Positions 1 through 7,688 of a stretch of 13,934 nucleotides of DNA are shown in pieces (within the stretch, counting starts at the first letter, position 1; the number at the start of each line of letters is the position of its first letter). The stretch is from assembly GCA_026387965.1 (NCBI GenBank), contig JAPLKR010000130.1:1-13934 (forward strand), given 5' to 3'. The DNA comes from Fusobacteriota bacterium (lineage in GTDB: Bacteria; Fusobacteriota; Fusobacteriia; JAPLKR01). A program made the position numbers and the translations under genes. The notes under the pieces were generated by a model. It was given only the letters and a program-made list of their open reading frames with translations, made no database searches and was not told the origin of the DNA.

Positions 1-25
1 CTATGGTAATATGGGTATAGCTCAT
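1..25 (-). CDS. IS30-family transposase, N-terminal start only (runs off left edge)
   Basis: Read leftwards from an ATG at 25-23, the eight codons in the window give MSYTHITI, which resembles the usual opening of IS30-family transposases (M-[ST]-Y-T-H-[LI]-T). An AAGGAG ribosome binding site lies at 36-41 with 10-base spacing, and an IS30-like terminal repeat follows further upstream at about 115-140. The identification rests on the start motif together with the terminal repeat; the rest of the gene lies outside the window, so whether it is intact cannot be judged. Confidence 0.6.
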
Positions 26-140
26 AAGTTAAAGTCTCCTTAATGTTTGATCGTAACCTACATTATAACAGACTTCCTTCTTATGGGCTTTTTTATTACC
101 TTTATTTTTCCCTGTTGCACTTAATTATACAATCCACCAA
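1..140 (-). mobile_element. IS30-family element, left (5') end
   Basis: On the minus strand this stretch reads, from outside inward, a terminal repeat containing ATTAAGTGCAAC (core at about 118-129), an A-rich leader, a TATAAT-like box (plus-strand 62-67), a ribosome binding site and the transposase start. The same ATTAAGTGCAAC core recurs at the IS30 end near 12526-12568, so the two ends belong to related elements. The exact outer boundary is uncertain, probably 130-140. Bases 141-240 beyond it are AT-rich and show nothing recognisable. Confidence 0.55.
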
Positions 141-240
141 ATAATATCTTTTTCCATCTATTAGCTCCTATTTTTTTTACACTATATGCAGAAATATTAT
201 TGCTTACTTTCTTTGCAATTATAAATGGCTAAAATAAAGA

Positions 241-273
241 AAAAGGCGTTTCGCATTAAGCAAAACGTCTTTT
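241..273 (-). terminator. Rho-independent terminator of the glgP-nfeD-SPFH operon
   Basis: An inverted repeat of about 14 bp (AAAAGGCGTTTCGC at 241-254 and GCAAAACGTCTTTT at 260-273) with a 5-base loop lies directly downstream of the SPFH stop codon. There is one mismatch and one possible G-U pair, and A/T tracts flank both arms, so it could act in either direction. The position makes it the likely end of the minus-strand operon. Confidence 0.75.
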
Positions 274-279
274 TTGAAT

Positions 280-1263
280 CTATTTTTTCATATTGGCACT
301 AAAAAGTTCTTTGATACTTCCAATTGAGCTAAGAACAGAAGTGGCTTCATAAGGCATAAATACCGTATTGTTATTAGTGCTAGCTAATTTCTGGAAAGCC
401 TCAATGTACTTCATAGCGAGGATAAACTGAATAGATTCACTTTCTGAAACAATGCTCTTTTTAATATTGTTAATAGCATCTGATTCCCCTTGAGCTATTT
501 TGATTTTAGCCTCTGCAATACCTTCAGATTCTAAAATACGAGCTCTTTTTTCACCTTCAGCACGAGCGATTTGTGAATCTCTAAATCCCTCAGCTTCTAG
601 AATTTGTGATTGTTTTTGACCTTCGGCAGTCAAGATACTTGCACGTTTATCACGTTCCGCACGCATTTGTTTTTCCATGGCTGATTGAATCTCATCAGGG
701 GGCTTAATATCTTGGAGTTCAACACGATTAACTTTGATCCCCCATTTCTCAGTAGCTTCATCTAAAATAATGCGCAGTTTGCTGTTAATGGTATCTCTTG
801 AAGCGAGGGTTTGGTCTAAATCAAGCCCTCCAAGGACATTACGAAGTGTTGTTTGAGTCAACTTCTCAATAGCGTCTGGAAGGTTTAAAATTTCGTATAT
901 TGCACGCTTAGGATCTACAATTTGAAAATAAAGCAGAGCATTGATTTCAAGGGTAACATTGTCGCGCGTAATGACATTTTGTCTTGGGAAATCATAAACC
1001 GTTTCACGAAGATCAATTCTGTCCACATCGGCATTAAAATACATATTTCGTCCATTGGGCCCCACTTGTACATATTTCCAACGAATTTTTCTAGGTGAAT
1101 CAATAAACGGAATGATAAAATTAAGTCCGCTAAGCAACGTTTTTTCGTAACGACCAAGGCGCTCGATGATAATAACCTCGGCTTGTTTTACGATAAATAT
1201 TCCTTTTTTCATAAAAACAGCAATTACAATGATGATAATAACTAATATAACAATGTACGGCAT
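280..1263 (-). CDS. SPFH/stomatin-like membrane protease-associated protein (QmcA type)
   Basis: This 327-residue protein belongs to the SPFH (stomatin/prohibitin/flotillin/HflK-C) superfamily, QmcA-like branch. One N-terminal membrane segment (about residues 2-18, very rich in I and V) is followed by the band-7 domain (about 20-190). That domain includes the conserved stretches VKQAEVIIIERLGRY and VITRDNVTLEINA. An Ala/Glu/Lys-rich coiled coil follows (about 195-265), in which AEG or SEG recurs at roughly 11-12-residue intervals. Family members form large membrane-attached rings, often with proteases or NfeD partners. An AAAGGAG ribosome binding site (1268-1274) supports the ATG start. It lies 22 bases after the NfeD gene, the usual partner of this family. 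The specific role here is not known. Confidence 0.9.
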   Translation of the reverse strand: MPYIVILVIIIIVIAVFMKKGIFIVKQAEVIIIERLGRYEKTLLSGLNFIIPFIDSPRKIRWKYVQVGPNGRNMYFNADVDRIDLRETVYDFPRQNVITRDNVTLEINALLYFQIVDPKRAIYEILNLPDAIEKLTQTTLRNVLGGLDLDQTLASRDTINSKLRIILDEATEKWGIKVNRVELQDIKPPDEIQSAMEKQMRAERDKRASILTAEGQKQSQILEAEGFRDSQIARAEGEKRARILESEGIAEAKIKIAQGESDAINNIKKSIVSESESIQFILAMKYIEAFQKLASTNNNTVFMPYEATSVLSSIGSIKELFSANMKK

Positions 1264-1285
1264 AATTCTCCTTTGTGTAGTTTAA

Positions 1286-1714
1286 CTACTTAAGTGGATT
1301 TTTTTGAATATAAAGTGTAGAACTTTCAATTTTATAGATATAAGCAAATTCATTTAGTAAAAAGACATCTTCATTTTCATGAGTAGTTGCATTCCAAATG
1401 TCATCATAAACTTTAACACGGTATTCACAATTCTCTTTTGTATCTACAATGGTGACACGCCTTCCGATATATTCGGAAATATTACCTTTATAAGCATTTG
1501 GTTTGAGGCTAAGAGGAATTTTCTTCATAGAAAAGTAGAAAATAAGGGTTAAGATGATGACAATGGTGAGTAGTGTTGGAAGATGTGGAAAAAAGAACGC
1601 AACCACTCCGGCAATAATGGTAGCAAGTCCAAAACTTAGAAAAATAAAAAGAGTAGGTGTAAGCATCTCAAAAAGTACAAGTAAGATGCCTACGCCGATA
1701 AAGTAGTATGCCAT
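1286..1714 (-). CDS. NfeD-like membrane protein with C-terminal OB-fold
   Basis: This 142-residue protein matches the short NfeD/YbbK-type architecture. Two or three hydrophobic membrane segments lie at about residues 4-65, and a soluble domain at about 80-142 has the OB-fold signature of the family (IGRRVTIVD, then VKVYDDIWNATT). Short NfeD proteins occur with SPFH proteins and are thought to act with them in membrane-domain organisation or quality control, which fits the SPFH gene 22 bases downstream. Its ATG shares one base with the glgP stop (TAATG), and no clear ribosome binding site is seen, so translation is probably coupled to glgP. Confidence 0.85.
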   Translation of the reverse strand: MAYYFIGVGILLVLFEMLTPTLFIFLSFGLATIIAGVVAFFFPHLPTLLTIVIILTLIFYFSMKKIPLSLKPNAYKGNISEYIGRRVTIVDTKENCEYRVKVYDDIWNATTHENEDVFLLNEFAYIYKIESSTLYIQKNPLK

Positions 1715-4158
1715 TAGTTAATAGGTTTGATATTCCAGATTTCATCCGCATAACTTTGGATGGTTCTATCACTTGTGAAGAAGCCGGAATTTGCGATGTT
1801 AATAAGAGATTTTTTAGCCCAACCCAATTTATCATGGTAGGCAACATCTACTTCTGCTTGTGCTGCTTTGTATTCAGCAAAGTCTTTAAGAACAAAGAAT
1901 GGATCAGGAATATTACCTTCAACACCGTGAAGTAGAGAATCATAAAGCTCTCTAAAAATTCCAGGTTCTTTTGGGCAGAATACATCAGAATTTAGATGTT
2001 CTAAAACTTTAGCTAAATCTGGATTATTTTCATATTCATCCCAAGAGTGGTAGCTGTGATTATTGGTATATTCTACAACGTCTGCTGCTGTAAGTCCAAA
2101 GATAAATGCGTTCTCTCTGCCAACATGGTCAACGATTTCGACGTTTGCACCATCCATAGTTCCAATTGTTAATGCACCATTCATCATGAATTTCATGTTT
2201 CCGGTTCCTGAAGCCTCTTTACTTGCAGTAGAGATTTGTTCCGATACATCTGAAGCGGGGAAGATGGTTTGTGCAAGTGACACATTGTAGTTTTCTAAGA
2301 ATACCACTTTAAGTTTATGGTTTGTATCTGCATCATTATTAATTTTTTTAGCTATATTGTTGATAAGCTTAATAATACTTTTTGCTCTTCTATAGCCACT
2401 TGCTGCCTTAGCGCCAAAGATAAATGTTCTTGGAGCGATATCAAGATCAGGATTTTCTTTAAGTCTGTTGTATAAATCAATGATGTGAAGCGCATTTAAA
2501 AGTTGTCTTTTATACTCATGTAGACGCTTAATTTGAACATCGAAAATTGAATTAGGATCAATGGTTACTTTGGTCTGATCGTAAATAATTTTTGCTAAAT
2601 CTTTTTTATTTTCAAATTTTATCTGCATTAACTCTTCTAATGATGCAGTGTCTTCAACATAAGCTTCTAATTTTTTAAGCTCATCAAGATTTGTAATCCA
2701 ACCATTCCCGATTTTAGAAGTAATGAAGTTTGCAAGTCTTGGATTAGAGAGAAGAAGCCATCTTCTTTGTGTAACACCATTGGTCTTGTTATTGAATTTT
2801 TTTGGGTAGAGTTCAAACCACTCTTTTAACTCTTCATTTTTTAATAATTCAGTATGAAGTGCCGCCACCCCATTGACAGAATGACTTCCGACGATAGCAA
2901 GCCATGCCATATGAATTAGACCATTTGCCACAATTGACATACGGTTTTTCTTATTCCAATCTTTTGGATACTTCATCTCTAATTCTTTTAAGAAACGACG
3001 GTTAATCTCTTCGATAATTTGGTAAATTCTTGGAAGAAGTTTCGAGAACATATCAATTGGCCATTTTTCAAGAGCTTCAGCCATAATTGTATGATTAGTA
3101 TATCCAAAAACTTTAGTTGTAATACGCCAAGCAAATTCCCACGAAAGTCCCTCTTCGTCCATTAGAATTCTCATAAGCTCTGGAATTGATACAACTGGGT
3201 GAGTATCGTTAAGCTGCACAGCTACTTTATCTGCAAATTTTGCAAAATTTGCTCCATATTGTTTTTTGTAATTTCTTAAGATGTCTTGTAAACTTGCTGA
3301 TGAGAAGAAGTATTGCTGTTTAAGTCTTAATTCTTTACCAGATGGACCAGTATCATTAGGGTAAAGTACACGAGAGATATCCTCAGCACTATTTTCTTGT
3401 GCCATGGCTTGTAGGTACTCTTGGTCATTAAAAAGTTGAAGATTAAATCCCTCTTTTGATGAAGCGTCCCATAGTCTAAGTGTATTTACATTGTCAGTTC
3501 CATATCCTGTAACAGCAAAATCATATGGAGTTGCGACAATATCTTCCGTATTTTCAACAAAGAAAACTTCTCTTCCTTCATCGTTTTTCTTAGCATTAAC
3601 CTCGCCATAAAACTTAATAACTACGCGCTCTGCTTCTCTTTCAATTGACCATGAATCACCGTATTTTAACCAATTATCAGGCTCTTCCATTTGCACCCCA
3701 TTTTCAAATTTCTGTTTAAACATTCCAAAACGATAACGAATTCCATAACCATGTCCTGGAAGATTAAGCGTAGCAAGAGAATCTAGGAAACATGCAGCAA
3801 GTCTACCAAGCCCGCCATTTCCAAGTCCTGCGTCTTGCTCAATTTCTTCGATTTTGTTGTAATCAATTCCAATTTCAGAGCAAATTTCTCGAATATCTTC
3901 AAGTGAGAGCATGTTAATCAGATTATTACTCATTGCTCTCCCAATCAGAAACTCAGCCGAGAAATAAAACATTTGCTTGGCTTCTTGTTTTTTTGTTTTT
4001 TCTTTCGTTAGCATCCAACAATCTGCAATGGTATTCATAATAGTTTGAGATACAACACGATATTTATCAACTTCAGAAGCATTTTTAAGATCAGTAAGAT
4101 ATTGAACATGTAGACGACGTTTTACGATTTCAATAAATAATTTTTTATCAATTTTCAT
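1714..4158 (-). CDS. glgP: Glycogen/maltodextrin phosphorylase
   Basis: The 814-residue product matches the full length of GT35 glycogen/starch phosphorylases, cytoplasmic PLP enzymes that release glucose-1-phosphate from alpha-1,4-glucans. Visible signatures are EFLIGRAMSNNL near the N-terminus, the glycine-rich segment GLGNGGLGRLAACFLDS, and the PLP-site motif EASGTGNMKFMMNGALTIGT, in which Lys656 should form the Schiff base. I chose the ATG at 4158 over an upstream in-frame TTG (4188) because AAAGGAG at 4170-4176 precedes it and MKIDKKLF is a plausible N-terminus. No other glycogen genes are adjacent; it instead heads an operon with NfeD and SPFH genes. The reading frame looks intact. Confidence 0.95.
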   Translation of the reverse strand: MKIDKKLFIEIVKRRLHVQYLTDLKNASEVDKYRVVSQTIMNTIADCWMLTKEKTKKQEAKQMFYFSAEFLIGRAMSNNLINMLSLEDIREICSEIGIDYNKIEEIEQDAGLGNGGLGRLAACFLDSLATLNLPGHGYGIRYRFGMFKQKFENGVQMEEPDNWLKYGDSWSIEREAERVVIKFYGEVNAKKNDEGREVFFVENTEDIVATPYDFAVTGYGTDNVNTLRLWDASSKEGFNLQLFNDQEYLQAMAQENSAEDISRVLYPNDTGPSGKELRLKQQYFFSSASLQDILRNYKKQYGANFAKFADKVAVQLNDTHPVVSIPELMRILMDEEGLSWEFAWRITTKVFGYTNHTIMAEALEKWPIDMFSKLLPRIYQIIEEINRRFLKELEMKYPKDWNKKNRMSIVANGLIHMAWLAIVGSHSVNGVAALHTELLKNEELKEWFELYPKKFNNKTNGVTQRRWLLLSNPRLANFITSKIGNGWITNLDELKKLEAYVEDTASLEELMQIKFENKKDLAKIIYDQTKVTIDPNSIFDVQIKRLHEYKRQLLNALHIIDLYNRLKENPDLDIAPRTFIFGAKAASGYRRAKSIIKLINNIAKKINNDADTNHKLKVVFLENYNVSLAQTIFPASDVSEQISTASKEASGTGNMKFMMNGALTIGTMDGANVEIVDHVGRENAFIFGLTAADVVEYTNNHSYHSWDEYENNPDLAKVLEHLNSDVFCPKEPGIFRELYDSLLHGVEGNIPDPFFVLKDFAEYKAAQAEVDVAYHDKLGWAKKSLINIANSGFFTSDRTIQSYADEIWNIKPIN

Positions 4159-4212
4159 TTTGCGAAAATCTCCTTTCAAATATAGCAATCTTTCTAAGTG
4201 CTAACTAACTTG

Positions 4213-4241
4213 ATTATAGAATAATATTGAGATGATGTCAA
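4213..4241 (-). promoter_or_regulatory. Sigma-70-type promoter for the glgP operon
   Basis: On the minus strand a perfect TTGACA (plus-strand 4236-4241) is separated by exactly 17 bases from a perfect TATAAT (4213-4218), about 55 bases upstream of the glgP start. It matches the housekeeping consensus at every position, so strong expression is expected unless repressed. A 5' untranslated region of about 45-50 bases would follow. Confidence 0.85.
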
Positions 4242-4353
4242 CTTAATAATAATAAGCATGCAAGTTATAAACGATTAATATAATTTAATTTTAATGGTTA
4301 TTTAGGAGATGAGGAATCTGTGGATATGGCAATTTTATTTTTTGTATAAAAAT

Positions 4354-4384
4354 TTAACAAAAAATAATGAAAAAATGATATAAT
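4354..4384 (+). promoter_or_regulatory. Possible promoter for the Ppx/GppA gene
   Basis: TATAAT at 4379-4384 lies about 40 bases before the GTG start. The best -35 candidate, TTAACA (4354-4359), sits at a long 19-base spacing, so only the -10 box is convincing. The surrounding DNA is very AT-rich, which raises the chance of a coincidental match. Confidence 0.45.
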
Positions 4385-4423
4385 AAAAAAGTGATTATTA
4401 ATAGAAGTAAATAGGAGAAATTT

Positions 4424-5350
4424 GTGAAAAGAGAAAGAGTTGCTTCAATAGATATTGGAACAAATTCCGTGAGACTATTAGTGGCAGATAGAGAAGATTA
4501 TAAAATAATACAGGTAGAAAAAAGAAAAGTCGTGACACGTTTAGGGAAAAATCTCTCTTCAACTGGACTACTCTCAGAAGAGTCAATGGATAACACATTG
4601 GAGGCATTAAAATTGTTTGCCAAACGTGCAAGTGAGCATGGTGTAAAGTCAGAAAATATTGTTTGCCTAGCAACGTCTGCTAGTCGGGATGCGCAAAATG
4701 GCGAAGAATTTATGAAGAAAATTGGAATAGTTGTTGGCATAAAACCTCAAATCATACCTGGAGAGATTGAAGCTCAACTTGCATTTGCAGGAGCGACGTG
4801 TGATAGAGATATCAATAGAAAATATTTGGTGGTGGATATTGGTGGCGGATCTACAGAGTTTGCTTATGGGACACCAGAAATATTAGAACTTGTTGAAAGT
4901 CTTAATATGGGAGCAGTGAGATTAAAAGAGCTTTTCTTTGCGTCAGATGAGTATGAAGAGGAAACAATAGAGAAGGCAAAAATATTCATTTCAGGGCTAA
5001 TGAGTGATATTGTTGAGATTAAAGGAGAGCCCTATGAAGTCATTGGTGTTGCCGGAACGATAACGACGCAAGTAACGATACGTGACTCAATAGATAAAGA
5101 AGTTGGATATGTTCATTTGAAAATGTTGACTAAAAATGAGGTTAAAGATAATTTTAACCGTCTTAAAAAAATGAGTTTAACCGAACGAGAATCCATTATA
5201 GGTTTGGAAAAAGAGAGGGCAGATGTCATTGTTGTGGGAACGCTTATTTTGCTGACATTAATGGAAGTTTTAGGAATTGAAGAGATGCGGGTATCCGAAA
5301 GTGATAATTTGGAGGGAATGCAACTCTTAGATTTTTCAGAAGAAAAATAG
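4424..5350 (+). CDS. Exopolyphosphatase / guanosine pentaphosphate phosphatase (Ppx/GppA family)
   Basis: This 308-residue protein has the actin-like ATPase fold signatures of Ppx/GppA phosphatases: phosphate-1 loop DIGTNSVRLL (residues 10-19), the GEIEAQLAFAGA segment (113-124) with the likely catalytic Glu, phosphate-2 loop VVDIGGGSTEF (136-146) and GVAGTITT further on. It is the short bacterial form (about 300 residues), without the C-terminal HD-like domain of E. coli Ppx. Members hydrolyse polyphosphate or pppGpp, and sequence alone does not separate these. Translation starts at GTG, supported by AGGAG at 4413-4417 with 6-base spacing. The gene stands alone; the 220 bases after it (5351-5570) hold no recognisable gene or clear terminator. 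Confidence 0.9.
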   Translation: MKRERVASIDIGTNSVRLLVADREDYKIIQVEKRKVVTRLGKNLSSTGLLSEESMDNTLEALKLFAKRASEHGVKSENIVCLATSASRDAQNGEEFMKKIGIVVGIKPQIIPGEIEAQLAFAGATCDRDINRKYLVVDIGGGSTEFAYGTPEILELVESLNMGAVRLKELFFASDEYEEETIEKAKIFISGLMSDIVEIKGEPYEVIGVAGTITTQVTIRDSIDKEVGYVHLKMLTKNEVKDNFNRLKKMSLTERESIIGLEKERADVIVVGTLILLTLMEVLGIEEMRVSESDNLEGMQLLDFSEEK

Positions 5351-5570
5351 GATATTATTTTGGTATTTTTAAAACAAATAAGTAAATAATTGATATTCTA
5401 TTGCTGGTGAATAATGCCAAATTATGGAGAAATTATGGACGAATGAGAAATTTTAAAAAAATTTATTTTTGACAATTTAACACAGAAGAGAAACAAAAGC
5501 AAAACTTATAGAAGTTTATTAGAGGCAAAAAATAATACTATTAATAAAATTAAGTAGGAGGATTATAAAA

Positions 5571-6014
5571 ATGAGACTAATTATTGGATGTGACCATGGA
5601 GCAACGCCTTTAAAAGATGAGATTGTAAAACATCTAGTGGCAAAAGGGTTAGAAATAGAAGATGCAGGGACTTTTGGAACAACCCCAGTCGATTATCCGG
5701 ATATAGCAAAAAAAGTATGTGAGAAAATTCAAAACAAAGAAAAGGATTTAGGAATACTTCTTTGTGGAACAGGGATTGGAATCTCAATTGCCGCTAACAA
5801 ATATATTGGCATTCGAGCATCACTTTGTCACAATGAGTATGAAGCTGAGATGTCCAAAAGACATAATGATTCAAATGTATTGGTTCTTGGTGGAAGAGTG
5901 ATAGGAAGAGATTTGGCTCTCAGCATCGTAGACAGATATTTACTATGTGATTTTGAAGGTGGAAGACACCAAGCAAGACTAGATAAAATAGCATTGATTG
6001 AAAAATTACAGTAG
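5571..6014 (+). CDS. rpiB: Ribose-5-phosphate isomerase B
   Basis: This 147-residue protein is typical of RpiB/LacAB sugar-phosphate isomerases, which interconvert ribose-5-phosphate and ribulose-5-phosphate in the pentose phosphate pathway. Visible are the N-terminal CDHG motif (His9), DYPD (41-44), the active-site loop LLCGTGIGISIAANK with catalytic Cys65, and the HNDSNVLVLGGR segment with His98. An AGGAGG at 5556-5561 with 9-base spacing supports the ATG. A related possibility is an allose-6-phosphate isomerase, but no sugar-uptake genes are adjacent. Bases 6015-6207 downstream hold no recognisable gene. Confidence 0.93.
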   Translation: MRLIIGCDHGATPLKDEIVKHLVAKGLEIEDAGTFGTTPVDYPDIAKKVCEKIQNKEKDLGILLCGTGIGISIAANKYIGIRASLCHNEYEAEMSKRHNDSNVLVLGGRVIGRDLALSIVDRYLLCDFEGGRHQARLDKIALIEKLQ

Positions 6015-6207
6015 TAGATTTTTGTGGAATCAAGGAAATCAAAACAATTTGAACATGGGTGCATACTGGGTCGCGAAAAGGAATGGACGTACACGGATTT
6101 AAGAAAAGATTTTTTATATAAAAAATTTTAAAAGAGTGTGCAGTTTGAAGATTTTGATGGTTAGTCAGATTTTAGTCAGGTTCGAAAATATATTTAAGGA
6201 GGAAATG

Positions 6208-6546
6208 ATGTGCATATTTTGTAAAATAGTGAACAGAGAAATCCCTGTAAAACTGATCTATGAAGATGAATTTGTGGTTGCGTTTGATGATATTAACCCA
6301 ACAGCACCTGCTCATTTTTTAGTGATTCCGAAAATTCATATCTCAACCCTCAATGAGATTACATCGGAAAATTCGAATATGTTAGCAAAAATATTTGAGG
6401 TGATTCCAAAACTCGCTAAAGAAAAAGGTGTTGATGAAAAGGGATATAGAGTAGTAGCAAATTGCAATAGTGAGGGTGGACAAGAGGTCTTTCACATTCA
6501 TTTTCATGTAATTGGCGGAAAGCAGTGTAAATGGCCAGCGGTGTAA
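6208..6546 (+). CDS. HIT-family purine nucleoside phosphoramidase (HinT-like)
   Basis: This 112-residue protein is a classic bacterial HinT. It opens with CIFCKIVNREIP, carries the YEDEFVVAFDDINPTAPAHFLVIPK core, and has the histidine triad HIHFH near the end, in the context EVFHIHFHVIGG. It closes with the usual Trp-Pro tail (KWPAV). Such proteins hydrolyse AMP-N linkages in the cytoplasm. I chose the second of two adjacent ATGs (6208 rather than 6205) because AAGGAGG at 6196-6202 then has 5-base spacing. Its last 16 bases overlap the start of the RNA methyltransferase in another frame, implying coupled translation. Confidence 0.93.
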   Translation: MCIFCKIVNREIPVKLIYEDEFVVAFDDINPTAPAHFLVIPKIHISTLNEITSENSNMLAKIFEVIPKLAKEKGVDEKGYRVVANCNSEGGQEVFHIHFHVIGGKQCKWPAV

Positions 6547-7301
6547 ATTTAGTTATCTCAAGCAGAGAGAACAAAACATATAAACTTCTTCGCCAACTCA
6601 CGCAAAAAAAGTTTCGCCAAGAGTTAGGACTTGTTATCATAGAAGATACCAATGCCCCCAGTTATGTTAAAAATGTGGTAGAAATTATCGTCAGAGAAGA
6701 TAGAGTAAAAGAGTATGAAAAAAAAGTGCTCCATTTAGGAGCTAAAATCTCCATTTTTGCGCTTGAGCTTTTTAAGAGTGTTTCAACGTTAGAAAATTCT
6801 CATGGACTTATTTTTATTGTAAAAGTTCCCATGGAAAAAAAAATTACACACTCTAAAATATTCGTACTAGATGAAATTCAAGACCCTGGAAATATGGGTA
6901 CAATCATTAGAACATTAGATGCACTGAATTTTACCCAAGTGATACTGATTAAAGGGTGCGTGGATATATGGAACGAAAAGTGTGTAAGAGGTGCTATGGG
7001 CTCTCTTTTTCATGTGGATATTCATAGTTACGAGAGAGCGAAAGCAATAGAATTTCTTCAAAAAGAGGGGTATCACATTTATGCCACTACACTCTCAGAG
7101 AGAAGTATCTCTCACTTCACTCTAAAGTTAGCAGAAAAATGTGCCTTTGTAATGGGAAATGAGGGTCAGGGTGTAAGCGGGAGTTTTTTAGATGTTGCAG
7201 ATACCCACGTGAAAATCGTGATGTATGGCAAAGCGGAGAGCCTTAATGTTGGTGTTGCCACTGCGGTACTTGGGTATGAGGTGCGTCGATGCTTATTATG
7301 A
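6531..7301 (+). CDS. SpoU/TrmH-family RNA 2'-O-methyltransferase
   Basis: This 256-residue protein shows the three SPOUT motifs of the SpoU/TrmH family: motif 1 FVLDEIQDPGNMGTIIRTLDA (about 111-131), motif 2 FVMGNEGQGVS (206-216) and motif 3 IVMYGKAESLNVGVATAVLGYE (229-250). These form the trefoil-knot SAM site. An N-terminal substrate-binding domain of roughly 100 residues is consistent with rRNA 2'-O-methylases of the RlmB/TsnR type rather than TrmH. In motif 3 the usual I-P-M is V-M-Y-G and Ser is Gly (NVGV for NVSV). The exact target nucleotide cannot be told. No strong ribosome binding site is seen; the 16-base overlap with the HIT gene suggests coupling. The TGA stop confirms TGA as a stop codon here. 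Confidence 0.9.
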   Translation: MASGVNLVISSRENKTYKLLRQLTQKKFRQELGLVIIEDTNAPSYVKNVVEIIVREDRVKEYEKKVLHLGAKISIFALELFKSVSTLENSHGLIFIVKVPMEKKITHSKIFVLDEIQDPGNMGTIIRTLDALNFTQVILIKGCVDIWNEKCVRGAMGSLFHVDIHSYERAKAIEFLQKEGYHIYATTLSERSISHFTLKLAEKCAFVMGNEGQGVSGSFLDVADTHVKIVMYGKAESLNVGVATAVLGYEVRRCLL

Positions 7302-7652
7302 TTTTTTTTAATTGGGTCAGGGATACTTACGGGTTTTTTAGCTGGACTGCTTGGTGTTGGGGGAAGTTTAATTACTGTTCCTTATATGATGCAGTATAAT
7401 ATTCCTCAAAGGGTAATAGATGGGACGACCACCATGTTTACTGTTGTTGTTACCGTTATTGGAACGATGCGCTACATTTATAATGGCGTGACAGAACAAC
7501 ACATGACCCATACCGTGCGGACAATTGGCTATGTAACGTGGCCAGCAGTGCTTTTTATGACACCATTTAGCATGTGGTTTGCAAAGTACGGGGCTGATTT
7601 AAGTAAAAAACTCGATGATAAAGTTTTGAATTTTATGGTTTGGTCGTGCTGA
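7289..7652 (+). pseudogene. TauE/SafE-type permease relic: half-length and frameshifted
   Basis: Frame 7302-7652 reads as half of a TauE/SafE (DUF81) transporter: LIGSGILTGFLAGLLGVGGS then LITVPYM (the glycine-rich TauE repeat), a hydrophobic segment, and GYVTWPAVLFMTPFSMWFA. It then stops abruptly after VLNFMVWSC. Full-length family members have about 250 residues and two such repeats; only one is present. No start fits this frame. A natural start, ATG at 7289 or 7298, overlaps the methyltransferase end, but joins the permease frame only if the run of eight T (7302-7309) had seven. The gene therefore looks frameshifted in a homopolymer and shortened by deletion. Confidence 0.75.
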
Positions 7653-7688
7653 CGTAGCAACCATGGCAAGAAAATTAGGAGGACAATT

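Noticed and set aside
4180-4203. CIRCE/HrcA operator in the glgP leader
   Set aside because: Only one half-site-like TTAGCACTT is present on the minus strand; the matching inverted half at the correct spacing is absent.
5469-5474. TTGACA as an rpiB promoter
   Set aside because: There is a perfect -35-like hexamer but no acceptable -10 box 16-18 bases downstream, so no promoter was called.
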